Source: Pseudarthrobacter sulfonivorans (GTDB taxonomy: Bacteria; Actinomycetota; Actinomycetes; Actinomycetales; Micrococcaceae). Taken from it: a DNA stretch of 64,000 bases. Positions within the stretch are counted from its first letter, which is position 1; the number at the start of each line of letters is the position of its first letter. The position numbers and the translations under genes are program-made. The notes under the pieces were generated by a model, which saw only the letters and a list, made by a program, of their open reading frames with translations, did not search any database and was not told where the DNA came from. The stretch is from assembly GCF_014712225.1 (NCBI RefSeq), contig NZ_JACXBW010000012.1, forward strand, positions 62,001-126,000. Direction: 5' to 3'. Below are positions 24,733 through 34,500 of this stretch, one piece after another.

Positions 24733-25077
24733 TCAGAGCTTGTCGGTCTTGTCCTCGCCCCGGTGCCCGCCGCCGCGGAGGTTTTCCTGGACCTTGCCGA
24801 AAAGATCCTTGATGGTGGATTCGGTGTTCGTGAGCATGTCCGGCTGCAAATACACGTGCTGGCTGCCCGGGAGGCTGTAGTTGGACTGCAGGCCGCCGCT
24901 TCCTTGCACGCCGCGCAAGGCGATGGTGACCCCGCCTTCCTTCCGTGCGATGGCTGCGATCTTGCCGAATACCAACGTGAATTCGTCCGGTTCGAAGCTG
25001 ACGGTCTGCCCGACATGGGTTCGGTTGAGTTCGCTGGCCAGAACGGCTTTCTCGTTGCCAGTCCCTGAGTAGTTCAT
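24733..25077 (-). CDS. Hypothetical 114-residue protein
   Basis: Not recognised. Soluble, no signal peptide, starts MNYSGTGNEKAVLAS, with a central beta-like stretch VSFEPDEFTLVFGKIAAIARKEGG and a charged His/Gly-rich end. The start has AGGAG about seven bases upstream. Its stop lies two bases from the stop of the convergent antiporter. Confidence 0.7.
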   Translation of the reverse strand: MNYSGTGNEKAVLASELNRTHVGQTVSFEPDEFTLVFGKIAAIARKEGGVTIALRGVQGSGGLQSNYSLPGSQHVYLQPDMLTNTESTIKDLFGKVQENLRGGGHRGEDKTDKL

Positions 25078-25250
25078 GGTGTGTCTCCTGAGATTGTCGG
25101 CGACTTACGCGAGCAGTTTAGCCCTGCCCCCTGACGGGGTACATAGCCCCACCGCCCGCCCTCGGATCCGACACGCGGGACGGGCTTGGGGCCGGGCGCG
25201 GGCCCTGCAAGACTGGAGCCGAAGCCACCAGCGACCTTCCAGGAGCACAC

Positions 25251-26330
25251 ATGACGCCGGAGCACCGCACCCCCACTCACCGGAACCGCCTTACCGAGCT
25301 GTTCGGCACGGAGGTTCCGGTGGTCCTCGGACCCTTCGGCGGGGTGTCCTCCGTGGAACTGACGGCAGCAGTGAGCGACGGCGGCGGGCTGGGTTCCTAC
25401 GGCCTGTACGGCTACACTGCCGACGCCATCCGTGACACCGCCGCCCAGCTCAGGAAGGCCACTGCGAAACCCTTCGCCCTCAACCTCTGGGTTCCCACCG
25501 GTGACGAAACAACGTCGATCCCCTCAACGGACTTCGACAACTACGCAGCAACCCTGAAGCCCTATTTCGACGAAGTGGGCCTGCCCGTTCCGGACATGCC
25601 CGAGCGCTACATGCCCGACTACAACGAGCAGGTGGCCGCCACGCTGGAGGCGGAACCCGCCGTCGTCAGTTTTGTGTTTGGGGTGCCGGCCCCCGAACTT
25701 GTGGAGGAGGCCCACCGGCGGGGCATCGTGCTCGTGGGCACCGCCACCACCGTGGCCGAAGCCGTAGCCCTGGAAGCGGGCGGCGTGGATGCCGTGGTTG
25801 CCAGCGGCGTGGAATCCGGCGGCCACCGGGTCTCATTCCTCAAGCCTGCGGAAGAGTCGCTTACCGGCACCTTCGCCCTGGTCCCGCAGGTGGCGGACGC
25901 CATCAGGATTCCGGTGATCGCGGCGGGCGGCATCGTGGACCGCCGCGGCTACGCGGCCGCACGCGCGCTCGGCGCCGACGCGGTGCAGGTGGGCACAGCC
26001 TTCCTGGCCACCCGGGAATCCGCTGCCGTCCCGGCCTACCGCGCCATCCTTCACAGCCCTGCCGCGAGCGAAACGGTGCTGACGCGCGTCCTCAGCGGAC
26101 GGCTGGCCCGCGGCATCCCCAACCGCATCATCCGCGAACTCTCCAAGGCCCCGGCAACCGCCCCGTTCCCCGCCCAGAACTGGCTGACCGGCCGTTTCCG
26201 GCCCCAAGCGGCAGCACAGGGGAACACGGAGCTGATGTCGCTCTGGGCAGGCCAGGGCGCGCCGCTGATCCGCCATGACTCCGCCGCTGACGTCCTCGCT
26301 GAACTTCTCGCCGGCAGCCCTGTTTTGTAA
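25251..26330 (+). CDS. Nitronate monooxygenase (2-nitropropane dioxygenase family)
   Basis: 359 residues, FMN-dependent TIM barrel that oxidises alkyl nitronates or related toxins such as propionate 3-nitronate. Markers are VVLGPFGGVSSVELTAAVSD at the start, ESGGHRVSF with the probable catalytic histidine, VPVIAAGGIVDRRG-type phosphate site (IPVIAAGGIVDRRGYAAARA) and GADAVQVGTAFL. Physiological substrate unknown. It stands alone between a divergent small gene and the unknown gene at 26400. Confidence 0.92.
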   Translation: MTPEHRTPTHRNRLTELFGTEVPVVLGPFGGVSSVELTAAVSDGGGLGSYGLYGYTADAIRDTAAQLRKATAKPFALNLWVPTGDETTSIPSTDFDNYAATLKPYFDEVGLPVPDMPERYMPDYNEQVAATLEAEPAVVSFVFGVPAPELVEEAHRRGIVLVGTATTVAEAVALEAGGVDAVVASGVESGGHRVSFLKPAEESLTGTFALVPQVADAIRIPVIAAGGIVDRRGYAAARALGADAVQVGTAFLATRESAAVPAYRAILHSPAASETVLTRVLSGRLARGIPNRIIRELSKAPATAPFPAQNWLTGRFRPQAAAQGNTELMSLWAGQGAPLIRHDSAADVLAELLAGSPVL

Positions 26331-26399
26331 GCTCGATATGTTCGCGGAGGTTCCGCGGGCAAACGCGGGGAACCCCGCCCTTGGACCGGAGGAAAATTC

Positions 26400-27743
26400 T
26401 TGGCGAAAAAGACCGGCAGGTCCAAGACCAAAAGCAAGAACCAGCGGCACCTCAAGGCAGTGCCACAGGCCCCCAAGATGCCCCTGCAGTTGGTCCTGAA
26501 CCACCGGGCCGTTGATTCCATGGCTGTCGAGTTCATTCGCTGGCACGGGACTGAATCCCCTGATCCTGCCGACGCCTTCGAGTGCCTCGAGCTGGTCAAA
26601 CTCTTCCTCACAGCCCAGCACGCCATCGACGGTTCAAGCTCTGTCACAGAAATTCCCGGTGAAAGCGTTGAGCCCGCCGTTGGGTCGATTATTGCGGCGT
26701 TGGACCCGGAACAAACTGAGGAGGCCCTGGACGACTTCTACTTCGCCCTGCATTCTTTCGGCCACTTCCTCAAGGAGACCGGCCGCTGGACGGGCACCGA
26801 AGAGGCCTACGAGGAACTTCACTCGGTGCTGGGCAGCGGCATCGAGTCGGCAGCCCCGAGCCTCCCGGATATCCTGGTGCCCCAGCTCAGCGATAAGGAG
26901 CAGGACGCCGCATTCAAAACCATGCCCCTGATCCAGCGGGCGTCTTCCCTCCTGGCGTGGCTGGGCTCGGGCAAGGAAGTCACGGCCACCGGTGCCCTGC
27001 GGCTCAAGGACATCGAGGCAGCCGCTGCTGCGGTGGAGGTGCAGGCCCGTGGGAAACGCGGCGCGCGGACCGTCCGGTCCCGCGAAGAGCCCGGGGTTTC
27101 CGGCCAGCCGGATGCGCCCCTGGAGGTGAGCACCATGTTCGATGTGCCGGTGCTCCGGGAGGTCTGGACGGCACTGGTCGGCGCCGGCCTCATCACGCTC
27201 AGTTCCACCCGCGCCGTCCCCGGCCCCGCAGCGGCCGCCTGGAACAGTACCAAGCTTGCAGAACGGCTGGACATGCGCCGCATGCTTTCCGTGGTCCTTC
27301 TCGTCCGGGTCCTCAGCGAATCGGACGACGCGTGGGACCGGGAAACGGTGTCCGAGACGCTGTGCACCGTCTTGGCCTACGGCACGACAGATGATCCGGT
27401 GCCCGTGGCGCACCTCGAAAGTCTGGCGGCGATGGACCCGGACGGACGCTTCGCCGATGACACCGGGCTTGCGGATCCGGAGCTCGCCGAGAGCCGCCTC
27501 GAGGACATTTATGCATCGGTCGCAGCCTTGGAGGCTCAGCATCGGCTTTCCCTGCTTGCTGAATTGGGGCTGGTGCAAGCCAAAACTGACTATCGTGTTC
27601 CCCCGGTGGCCGTCCAGTGCGTTGATTTGGCCTTGGGTTTCCTGGATCCCGCTCCCGAACCGGCCGACGGTTTGGAGTCCGAGTCCAACGTTGTCCCCCT
27701 GCACGGCCCGTCACACACTGGCCGTCTGCCCAAAAATCGATAG
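26400..27743 (+). CDS. Hypothetical 447-residue cytoplasmic protein
   Basis: Not recognised. It starts at TTG with GGAGG seven bases upstream and a strongly basic N-terminus (AKKTGRSKTKSKNQRHLKAV), then is mainly helical and acidic. The region about 238-320 (FDVPVLREVWTALVGAGLIT, LAERLDMRRMLSVVLLVRVL) could be a winged-helix-like domain, but this is not certain. No membrane segments or catalytic motifs are visible. A hairpin follows at 27756-27775. Confidence 0.8.
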   Translation: MAKKTGRSKTKSKNQRHLKAVPQAPKMPLQLVLNHRAVDSMAVEFIRWHGTESPDPADAFECLELVKLFLTAQHAIDGSSSVTEIPGESVEPAVGSIIAALDPEQTEEALDDFYFALHSFGHFLKETGRWTGTEEAYEELHSVLGSGIESAAPSLPDILVPQLSDKEQDAAFKTMPLIQRASSLLAWLGSGKEVTATGALRLKDIEAAAAAVEVQARGKRGARTVRSREEPGVSGQPDAPLEVSTMFDVPVLREVWTALVGAGLITLSSTRAVPGPAAAAWNSTKLAERLDMRRMLSVVLLVRVLSESDDAWDRETVSETLCTVLAYGTTDDPVPVAHLESLAAMDPDGRFADDTGLADPELAESRLEDIYASVAALEAQHRLSLLAELGLVQAKTDYRVPPVAVQCVDLALGFLDPAPEPADGLESESNVVPLHGPSHTGRLPKNR

Positions 27744-27755
27744 AATCTGAACGTC

Positions 27756-27775
27756 GTCGTGCAGCGTTGCACGAC
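27756..27775. terminator. Hairpin after the hypothetical gene
   Basis: GTCGTGCA (27756-27763), GCGT loop, TGCACGAC (27768-27775); perfect 8-bp stem without a T-tract, 13 bases past the stop. Confidence 0.5.
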
Positions 27776-27824
27776 CCGCAGCGCTGCACGCCCCCACCGG
27801 CAGCACCGAAACAAGGGAGGAACA

Positions 27825-28442
27825 GTGCGCGCTCACCACGCCCGGGCACCCTTCCATTTCCTGCGCGCTGCCTCGCTCTCCACCGGGATCCTCACCCTTG
27901 CCGCCGGGGCCCACGTGCTGGGCGGCGGGGAGCTACCGGCCCCGGAAATCCTCCTCGCCGTTCTGGCGCTCTCAGTCCTGGCGGCCACCACGGCTACCCG
28001 GCTGAAGCTGAATTTCGCCGCGATGATCGCCGTGCTGGGAGCCGGACAGTTTGCCCTGCATGAAGTCTTTACGGTGTTCAGTACGCCCGTGCCTATTTCC
28101 CACCCGGCGGCAGACGCCCACCACCTTTCCGCCGCGGCGATACCCGCCCTCGACGCCGCCGCACACGTCCACGCCCTGGCCAGCACCACGAGCATCCTGA
28201 TGCTGGCGACCCACGCCCTGGCCACCGCCGCGTGTGCGCTCCTGCTCGCCAAAGGTGAGGCCGCCCTCTGGGCCCTCGCCGCCTGGCTTAGACCCCTCGT
28301 CCGGCTCCCGGAAGCAGTAACGCCCGACGCCGGCGCCCCCCGGGCGGTGCCCCGCACCCCTGCGGTTCTCCCGCGCCGCCCCTGGCGGAACCTCAGGCAG
28401 GACAGCCGACGCGGCCCGCCTTCCGCCGTCGTACTTCCCTAA
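27825..28442 (+). CDS. Small His/Ala-rich membrane protein preceding YcnI
   Basis: 205 residues with about four hydrophobic segments (about 12-32, 42-60, 65-85, 118-142), an extracytoplasmic loop rich in histidine (HPAADAHHLS, HVHALAS) between the third and fourth, and a basic tail. Not assigned to a named family. GTG 27825 has GGAGG five bases upstream. It lies 88 bp ahead of the copper-binding YcnI gene, so with its histidines a role in copper handling is plausible but inferred. Confidence 0.72.
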   Translation: MRAHHARAPFHFLRAASLSTGILTLAAGAHVLGGGELPAPEILLAVLALSVLAATTATRLKLNFAAMIAVLGAGQFALHEVFTVFSTPVPISHPAADAHHLSAAAIPALDAAAHVHALASTTSILMLATHALATAACALLLAKGEAALWALAAWLRPLVRLPEAVTPDAGAPRAVPRTPAVLPRRPWRNLRQDSRRGPPSAVVLP

Positions 28443-28530
28443 CCCAGCCCGAACCGGACTTCACCGGCTGGCGGGCCTGACCCCGTACTTCCGCATGCCT
28501 GCAACAGGCATGCGTCCGAAAGGCATACCC

Positions 28531-29271
28531 ATGAACACCACCGCACTTCGCCGTACCCTCACCCCGGCAGCCGCCGCTGCCGGCGCCGCAGCCCTCCTGC
28601 TGACCGCCGCCACCGGCGCGTCCGCCCACGTAGGCGTCAGCCCGGACAAAACCGCAGCCAACTCCTACGCCCTGCTGACCTTCGGCATCCCGCACGGCTG
28701 CGAAGAGTCCGGCACCACCAAGGTGGCCATCACGCTGCCGGCCGAACTCAACGACGCCCAGCCCACGGTCAACCCCAACTGGACCGTGGAAAAGGTGACC
28801 GAACAGCTGGCGGAGCCCAAGAAGCTGGCCGACGGCAGTTCCATCACCAAACGCACCAGCCAGATCGTCTACACGGCCAAAGCACCGCTGGCCCACGAAC
28901 TGCGGGACGCCCTGGTGCTGTCCGTGAAGCTGCCCGACGCGGCCGGCACCACGCTGTATTTCCCTACCCTGCAGAGCTGCGAGACGGGACAGACTGACTG
29001 GTCTGAGATCGCCAAGGACGGCCAGGACCCGCACTCCCTGAAAGCGCCCGCGCCGTCCATCACCGTCAGCGAGGCGGCGGACGCCCACGCTTCGGCTTCC
29101 CATGCGGCCTCGACTACTGCCGCCGGCACCGAGCAGGCCGCCGCCGTGACGGACAGCGGTGCGGACGCCCGCAGCTGGGCAGGCCTCGCCGCCGGGCTCG
29201 GCGGACTGGTGCTGGGCGGTGTGGCCTTCGCGCGCAGCACCTCGAGGCGCAAGGCTGAGTCCGCTCCGTAA
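28531..29271 (+). CDS. YcnI/DUF1775-family copper-binding envelope protein
   Basis: 246 residues. A signal peptide ends at GASA-HVGVSP, so His33 becomes the mature N-terminus. In characterised YcnI this residue forms a mono-histidine brace that binds Cu(II) together with a tryptophan and an acidic residue. The DUF1775 core has YALLTFGIPHGCEESGTTKV and YFPTLQSCETGQTDW; a linker and one C-terminal membrane helix (about 219-238) with a basic stop-transfer end follow. The start at ATG 28531 follows GAAAGG. It is expected to bind or pass copper outside the membrane. The neighbour upstream is a His-rich membrane protein. Confidence 0.9.
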   Translation: MNTTALRRTLTPAAAAAGAAALLLTAATGASAHVGVSPDKTAANSYALLTFGIPHGCEESGTTKVAITLPAELNDAQPTVNPNWTVEKVTEQLAEPKKLADGSSITKRTSQIVYTAKAPLAHELRDALVLSVKLPDAAGTTLYFPTLQSCETGQTDWSEIAKDGQDPHSLKAPAPSITVSEAADAHASASHAASTTAAGTEQAAAVTDSGADARSWAGLAAGLGGLVLGGVAFARSTSRRKAESAP

Positions 29272-29281
29272 CGTTGCGGAG

Positions 29282-29316
29282 TTTGATGCCCGGATCATCA
29301 CGATCCGGGCATCAAA
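29282..29316 (+). terminator. Hairpin after YcnI gene
   Basis: TTTGATGCCCGGATC and GATCCGGGCATCAAA make a perfect 15-bp stem around ATCAC, ten bases after the YcnI stop. Confidence 0.82.
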
Positions 29317-29375
29317 TCCCCACGCCGCCCCGTGGCTTCGTTGACTCCGGTCACGGCAACAACAAAGGTTATGCC

Positions 29376-30002
29376 ATGACGTCTCAGCGCATTTCACAAG
29401 GGTTTTTGATTACGACGGCGGTCGCCGCGGCAGCACTGATGCTCACCGCGTGCGGTTCAGGCCAAGCGCAGCCGCAGGGATCCTCGGCACCCGGCACCGA
29501 CTCAGCCAGCCCCGCCCCTACCTCCGCGGCTCCGAGCGCTTCCCAGTCGCCGTCGTCGTCCGCGCCCAGCACGTCGGCGGGCCCCTTGCTCTGCAAGGCG
29601 GCCACCCTGTCCGCCGCCACCGACGCCACCGGAGGCGGGGCTGCCGGCAGCGTTTACATGACACTCACGCTGACCAACACCGGCACTGCGCCATGCGTCC
29701 TGAAGGGATTCCCCGGCGTCTCCCTCGCTGCGGACGCCAACGGCGACCCCATCGGTGCCCCGGCGAAACGCGACGAGTCAACGCCTGTTGCGGATGTCCT
29801 GCTGGCGCCCGGCCAGGGCGGCAAGGCCGTGCTCCGCTACACCCACGCAGAAAACTACACGGACTGCACCCTGACGCCCGCGGCCGGTTACCGGATCTAT
29901 CCCCCGGAGGACACAGCATCCCTCTTCCTGGCCCAGCCCACCCAGGCCTGCAGCAACGCAGCCATCGAACTGCTGACCATCGGAGCGTTCCAGCCGGCCT
30001 AG
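29376..30002 (+). CDS. DUF4232 lipoprotein
   Basis: 208 residues. The lipobox LMLTAC puts the lipid-anchored cysteine at position 26; a Ser/Pro/Ala linker (27-70) precedes a DUF4232 domain with paired cysteines and the typical YMTLTLTNTGTAPCVLKGFP and GGKAVLRY stretches. Function unknown; family members are small exported beta-sandwich proteins common in actinobacteria. ATG 29376 is used because AAAGG lies about eight bases upstream and the signal peptide starts here; the longer open frame runs through the hairpin. Confidence 0.85.
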   Translation: MTSQRISQGFLITTAVAAAALMLTACGSGQAQPQGSSAPGTDSASPAPTSAAPSASQSPSSSAPSTSAGPLLCKAATLSAATDATGGGAAGSVYMTLTLTNTGTAPCVLKGFPGVSLAADANGDPIGAPAKRDESTPVADVLLAPGQGGKAVLRYTHAENYTDCTLTPAAGYRIYPPEDTASLFLAQPTQACSNAAIELLTIGAFQPA

Positions 30003-30050
30003 GCACGGGCCTATGGGCGTAACCGCCGGTGATAAGTACACTTAGCTTCC

Positions 30051-31535
30051 ATGACGTCCCTCTGGCTGGACCGCGAAAAGACCTTCAGTTCCGACCATTT
30101 CCAGGCCGGCACAAAGTACGACACCGTAGTCGCCGGCGCCGGGCTGACCGGCCTGGTCACGGCGTTGTTGCTTGCCCGGTCCGGGCAGCGGGTCCTGGTC
30201 TTGGAAGCCCGGTACCCAGGTGCCGTGACAACGGGGAACACCACGGCCAAGGTCAGCCTGCTGCAGGGCACAGTTTTGGGCTCGTTGTCCCGGCAGTATT
30301 CGGACAAGCAGGTCCAGGCGTACGTCGAGGCGAACCGTGAGGGGCAGGCGTGGCTGCTGCGCTACCTCGACGAGAACGCCTTGCCATACCAGCGCCGGGA
30401 CGCCTACACCTATGCCACCACCGGCGACGGGGCCGAGCGCCTCCGCGAGGAACTGATCGCGGCCACCACGGCGGGACTCAACGTGGAGTACGTGCTCGAC
30501 GCCGGCCTTCCCTTCCCCATCCAGGGCGCCCTGATGCTGGCAGACCAGGCCCAGATCAATCCCATGGACGTTTTGGACGCCCTGCTGTTGGACGTCCGCG
30601 CCCGCGGCGTCACCGTGGCGGGCGGGGTGCGGCTGCAGGATGTCACCGGGCGGGGCCCTGTGACGGTTCAAACGGATCAGGGCAACGTCACGGCTGACCA
30701 CGTAGTTCTGGCCACCGGAACCCCGGTACTGGACCGGGGCCTCTACTTCGCGAAACTGAAGCCGCTCCGCTCCTACGCCGCAGCGCTTGAGCTGCCGCAG
30801 GGGCTGACACCGCCGCCGGGAATGTACCTCTCCGCCGAAGAGCCCACGCATTCCCTGCGCGACTATGAAGCGGACGGCCGCAGGCTCCTGCTGGTGGGCG
30901 GGCACGGGCATCACGTGGGGCGGACGCCGTCGGAAAAGTCCCACCTTTCGGACCTGCTCGACTGGGCCGGCACGCAGTTCCCCGGCGCCTCGGCCACCCA
31001 CACGTGGTCGGCCCAGGACTACCAGGCCACCAATCTGATGCCGTTCTTTGGCAAGCTGCCGCGGGGGCGGGGAAGGATCCTTTTCGGCACCGGCTACAAC
31101 AAGTGGGGCATGACCAACGCCGTGGCCGTTGCCCTTGGCATCTCCGCCGACATCCTGGGCGGAAAGCTCCCATGGGCGGATACCATCCATCACCGCATCA
31201 CATCGCCCGCCGGCGCTGCCCACGCCGTAACCCTTAATGCCAAGGTGGCTGCCAACCTCGCCACCGGCTGGGTGAAGCTCGCCTCTGACGCTGCGCCACC
31301 GCCCGACGGCGCGGGAAAGGTGTACCGGGACGGTGCCCGTCCGGTGGCGGTCTCCACCGTCGGGGGAACCACGTGCAGGCTCTCCGCCGTCTGCACCCAC
31401 CTAGGTGGAATTGTGCACTGGAACGACAGCGAACAGACGTGGGACTGCCCGCTCCACGGCTCCCGCTTCAGCAACGACGGGCAGCTCCTCGAAGGCCCTG
31501 CCACCAAGAATCTTCCGCCGGCAGGGAAGGGTTGA
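30051..31535 (+). CDS. FAD-dependent oxidoreductase with C-terminal Rieske [2Fe-2S] domain
   Basis: 494 residues. A DAO-type FAD domain has the dinucleotide motif TVVAGAGLTGLVTALLLA, the ARYPGAVTTGNTTAKVS substrate/FAD region and a final GTGYNKWGMTNAV stretch. A Rieske cluster domain follows at about 410-494 with Cys-Thr-His (SAVCTHLGG) and Cys-Pro-Leu-His (DCPLHGSRF). The architecture is that of glycine-oxidase-like proteins fused to Rieske ferredoxin, widespread in soil bacteria; substrate unknown. No ribosome site is visible before 30051. Confidence 0.9.
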   Translation: MTSLWLDREKTFSSDHFQAGTKYDTVVAGAGLTGLVTALLLARSGQRVLVLEARYPGAVTTGNTTAKVSLLQGTVLGSLSRQYSDKQVQAYVEANREGQAWLLRYLDENALPYQRRDAYTYATTGDGAERLREELIAATTAGLNVEYVLDAGLPFPIQGALMLADQAQINPMDVLDALLLDVRARGVTVAGGVRLQDVTGRGPVTVQTDQGNVTADHVVLATGTPVLDRGLYFAKLKPLRSYAAALELPQGLTPPPGMYLSAEEPTHSLRDYEADGRRLLLVGGHGHHVGRTPSEKSHLSDLLDWAGTQFPGASATHTWSAQDYQATNLMPFFGKLPRGRGRILFGTGYNKWGMTNAVAVALGISADILGGKLPWADTIHHRITSPAGAAHAVTLNAKVAANLATGWVKLASDAAPPPDGAGKVYRDGARPVAVSTVGGTTCRLSAVCTHLGGIVHWNDSEQTWDCPLHGSRFSNDGQLLEGPATKNLPPAGKG

Positions 31536-31591
31536 TTCGTCCAAAGGGAGGGCCCGGCAATCCTGTCGGTGGGGTAGGGCATGATGGAGGA

Positions 31592-34500
31592 ATGCAGGAG
31601 CAGCAACCGCCGGTAGCGGGCCCGGATGCCCTTACCGGCACTCCCATGGGCCGGTTCAGCCGGCCCACCCGGGACTGGTTCCTCGGCGCCTTTTCGGAGC
31701 CAACGCCTGCCCAGGACGGCGCCTGGAACGCCATCTCGTCAGGCTCGCATGCCCTGGTGGTGGCGCCCACCGGCTCCGGAAAGACCCTCGCCGCGTTTCT
31801 GTGGGCCCTGGACCGGCTGCTGGTTTCGGCTCCTGCCCTTGAACTGCCCGGCCTGGACGTGGCGCCGGCCAAGGGCCGCCGGCCGCGGCCGCCCAAACGC
31901 AAGACGCGTGTCCTGTACATCTCACCGCTGAAGGCCCTCGGGGTGGACGTGGAGCGGAACCTGCGCGCACCGCTGATCGGCATCACCCAGACGGCCAAGC
32001 GGCTGGGACTGCCTGCCCCGCTCATCACGGTGGGGGTCAGGTCCGGTGACACCACCGCGGCGGACCGCCGATCGCTGCTCAGCAACCCGCCGGACATCCT
32101 GATCACCACGCCGGAATCGCTGTTCCTCATGCTCACGTCGAAGGCAAGGGAAACCCTCACCGAGGTGGACACCATCATCGTTGACGAGGTCCACGCCGTC
32201 GCGGGCACCAAGCGGGGAGCCCACTTGGCGGTTTCGCTGGAACGGCTCGACGCCCTCCTGCCCAAGCCCGCCCAGCGGATTGGCCTGTCTGCAACGGTGG
32301 AGCCGCGGGAGCTCGTGGCCCAGTTCCTGGCGGGCTCCGCTCGGGTGGAAGTGGTGGCGCCTCCTTCGCGGAAGACCTGGGACCTGACCGTTTCCGTGCC
32401 TGTGGAGGACATGTCCGACCTTCAGGGTGCCGCGGGGGCCTTCGACTCCGGGCCGGCTTCGGGGCTGCAGCCGCAGGCGTCGATCTGGCCGCATGTGGAG
32501 GAAAAAATCGTTGACTTGGTGCTGCCCAACCAGTCCACCATCGTGTTCGCCAACTCGCGCCGCCTTGCTGAGCGGCTCACTGCCCGGCTCAACGAGATTT
32601 ACGCCGAACGTCAGCTCGTGGCAGCCGGTGGTGGCTGGGGAGAGTTTGATTCGCCGGAGTCTTTCGGTGGTGCCGGGCGGGTGCCCGGTGGTGTATCGGC
32701 GCCTGGTGGCATCCCGGTTTCCAGCGGACTTCCGGTCTCCACAGCCACGCCCGCCCACATGATGGCGCAGGCCGGCAGCACCGCGGGAGCCGATCCCTTG
32801 CTGGCCCGCGCCCACCACGGGTCAGTTTCCAAGGACCAGCGGGCACTCATCGAGGACGACCTGAAGTCCGGCCGGCTGCGCTGCGTTGTGGCCACCTCGT
32901 CCCTGGAACTGGGCATCGACATGGGCGCTGTGGACCTGGTGGTGCAGGTGGAGTCCCCGCCGTCGGTGGCCAGCGGCCTGCAGCGCGTGGGCCGGGCAGG
33001 CCACCAGGTCGGCGAAATCTCCCAAGGTGTGCTCTTTCCCAAGCACCGTGCGGACCTGGTCCACACCGCCATCACGGTGGAGCGGATGCTCGAGGGGAAG
33101 ATCGAGCGACTGTTTGTCCCCGCCAATCCCTTGGACATCCTGGCGCAGCAGACCGTTGCCGCCACCGCCCTGGGCAGCATCGACGTGGAGGAATGGTTCG
33201 CCACGGTCCGGCGGTCAGCGCCCTTCGCTTCCCTCCCCCGTTCTGCGTTCGAGGCAACCCTTGACCTGCTGGCGGGGCGCTATGCCTCGGACGAGTTCGC
33301 CGAACTGCGGCCACGGATCATCTGGGACCGCAACGCGGGCACCATCGAGGGCCGCCCGGGCGCCCAACGGCTGGCCGTCACCTCCGGCGGGACCATTCCG
33401 GACCGGGGGCTCTTCGGCGTCTACATCATCGGCACCGAGGTTGAGGGCTCAGCGTCGCCTTCCGGTGACGGCAAGACGTCCACCCCCTCGCCGGCCAAGG
33501 GCGGACGCCGCGTGGGCGAACTGGACGAAGAGATGGTCTACGAGTCCCGGGTGGGCGACATTTTTGCCCTCGGCGCCACGAGCTGGAAGATCGAGGACAT
33601 CACCCACGACCGCGTCCTGGTCTCCCCTGCCTTCGGCCAGCCCGGCAAGCTGCCGTTCTGGAAAGGTGACTCGCTGGGCAGGCCGGTGGACCTGGGCCGC
33701 GCCCTGGGGGCGTTCGTCCGCGAACTATCAGCGTCCGACGTCGGCCCTGCCACCGAGCGCTGTACGGCCGCTGGACTCGACGCCTTTGCCGCGAACAACC
33801 TGATCCAGTATCTGAGCGAGCAGAAGCTTGCCACCGACGTTGTCCCGAGCGACACCACCCTGGTGGTGGAACGGTTCCACGATGAACTGGGCGACTGGCG
33901 GGTCATCCTCCACAGCCCGTTCGGCATGCCCGTGCACGCGCCGTGGGCACTCGCCGTCGGGCAGCGGCTCCAGCAGCGGTACGGCCTGGACGGCTCCGCG
34001 ATGGCCGCTGACGACGGCATCGTGCTGCGTGTTCCCATGATGGAGGACGAACCGCCCGGGGCTGAGCTGTTCCTCTTCGATCCCGAGGAATTGGAGCAGA
34101 TTGTCACCGCAGAGGTGGGCGGCAGCGCCCTGTTTGCCTCCAGGTTCCGGGAATGCGCCGCGCGTGCACTGCTGCTGCCCCGCCAGACGCCGGGAAAACG
34201 GCAGCCGCTGTGGCAGCAGCGCCAGCGGTCGGCGCAGCTGCTCGATGTGGCGCGGAAATATCCCACGTTCCCCATCGTGCTGGAGACTGTTCGCGAGTGC
34301 CTTCAGGACGTTTACGACCTCCCGGCGCTGAAGGACATCGCCGCCTCGGTGGAACGCCGCGAGCTGAGGATCGTCGAGACCACCACCCAGCAGCCGTCGC
34401 CGTTCGCCAAGTCCCTGCTGTTCGGGTACGTGGCGCAGTTCCTGTACGAGGGCGACTCGCCGCTGGCCGAACGCCGCGCGGCGGCCCTGGCACTGGACTC

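Noticed and set aside
31373-31591. Upstream extension of lhr
   Set aside because: It overlaps the coding Rieske domain in another frame and has no Lhr similarity.
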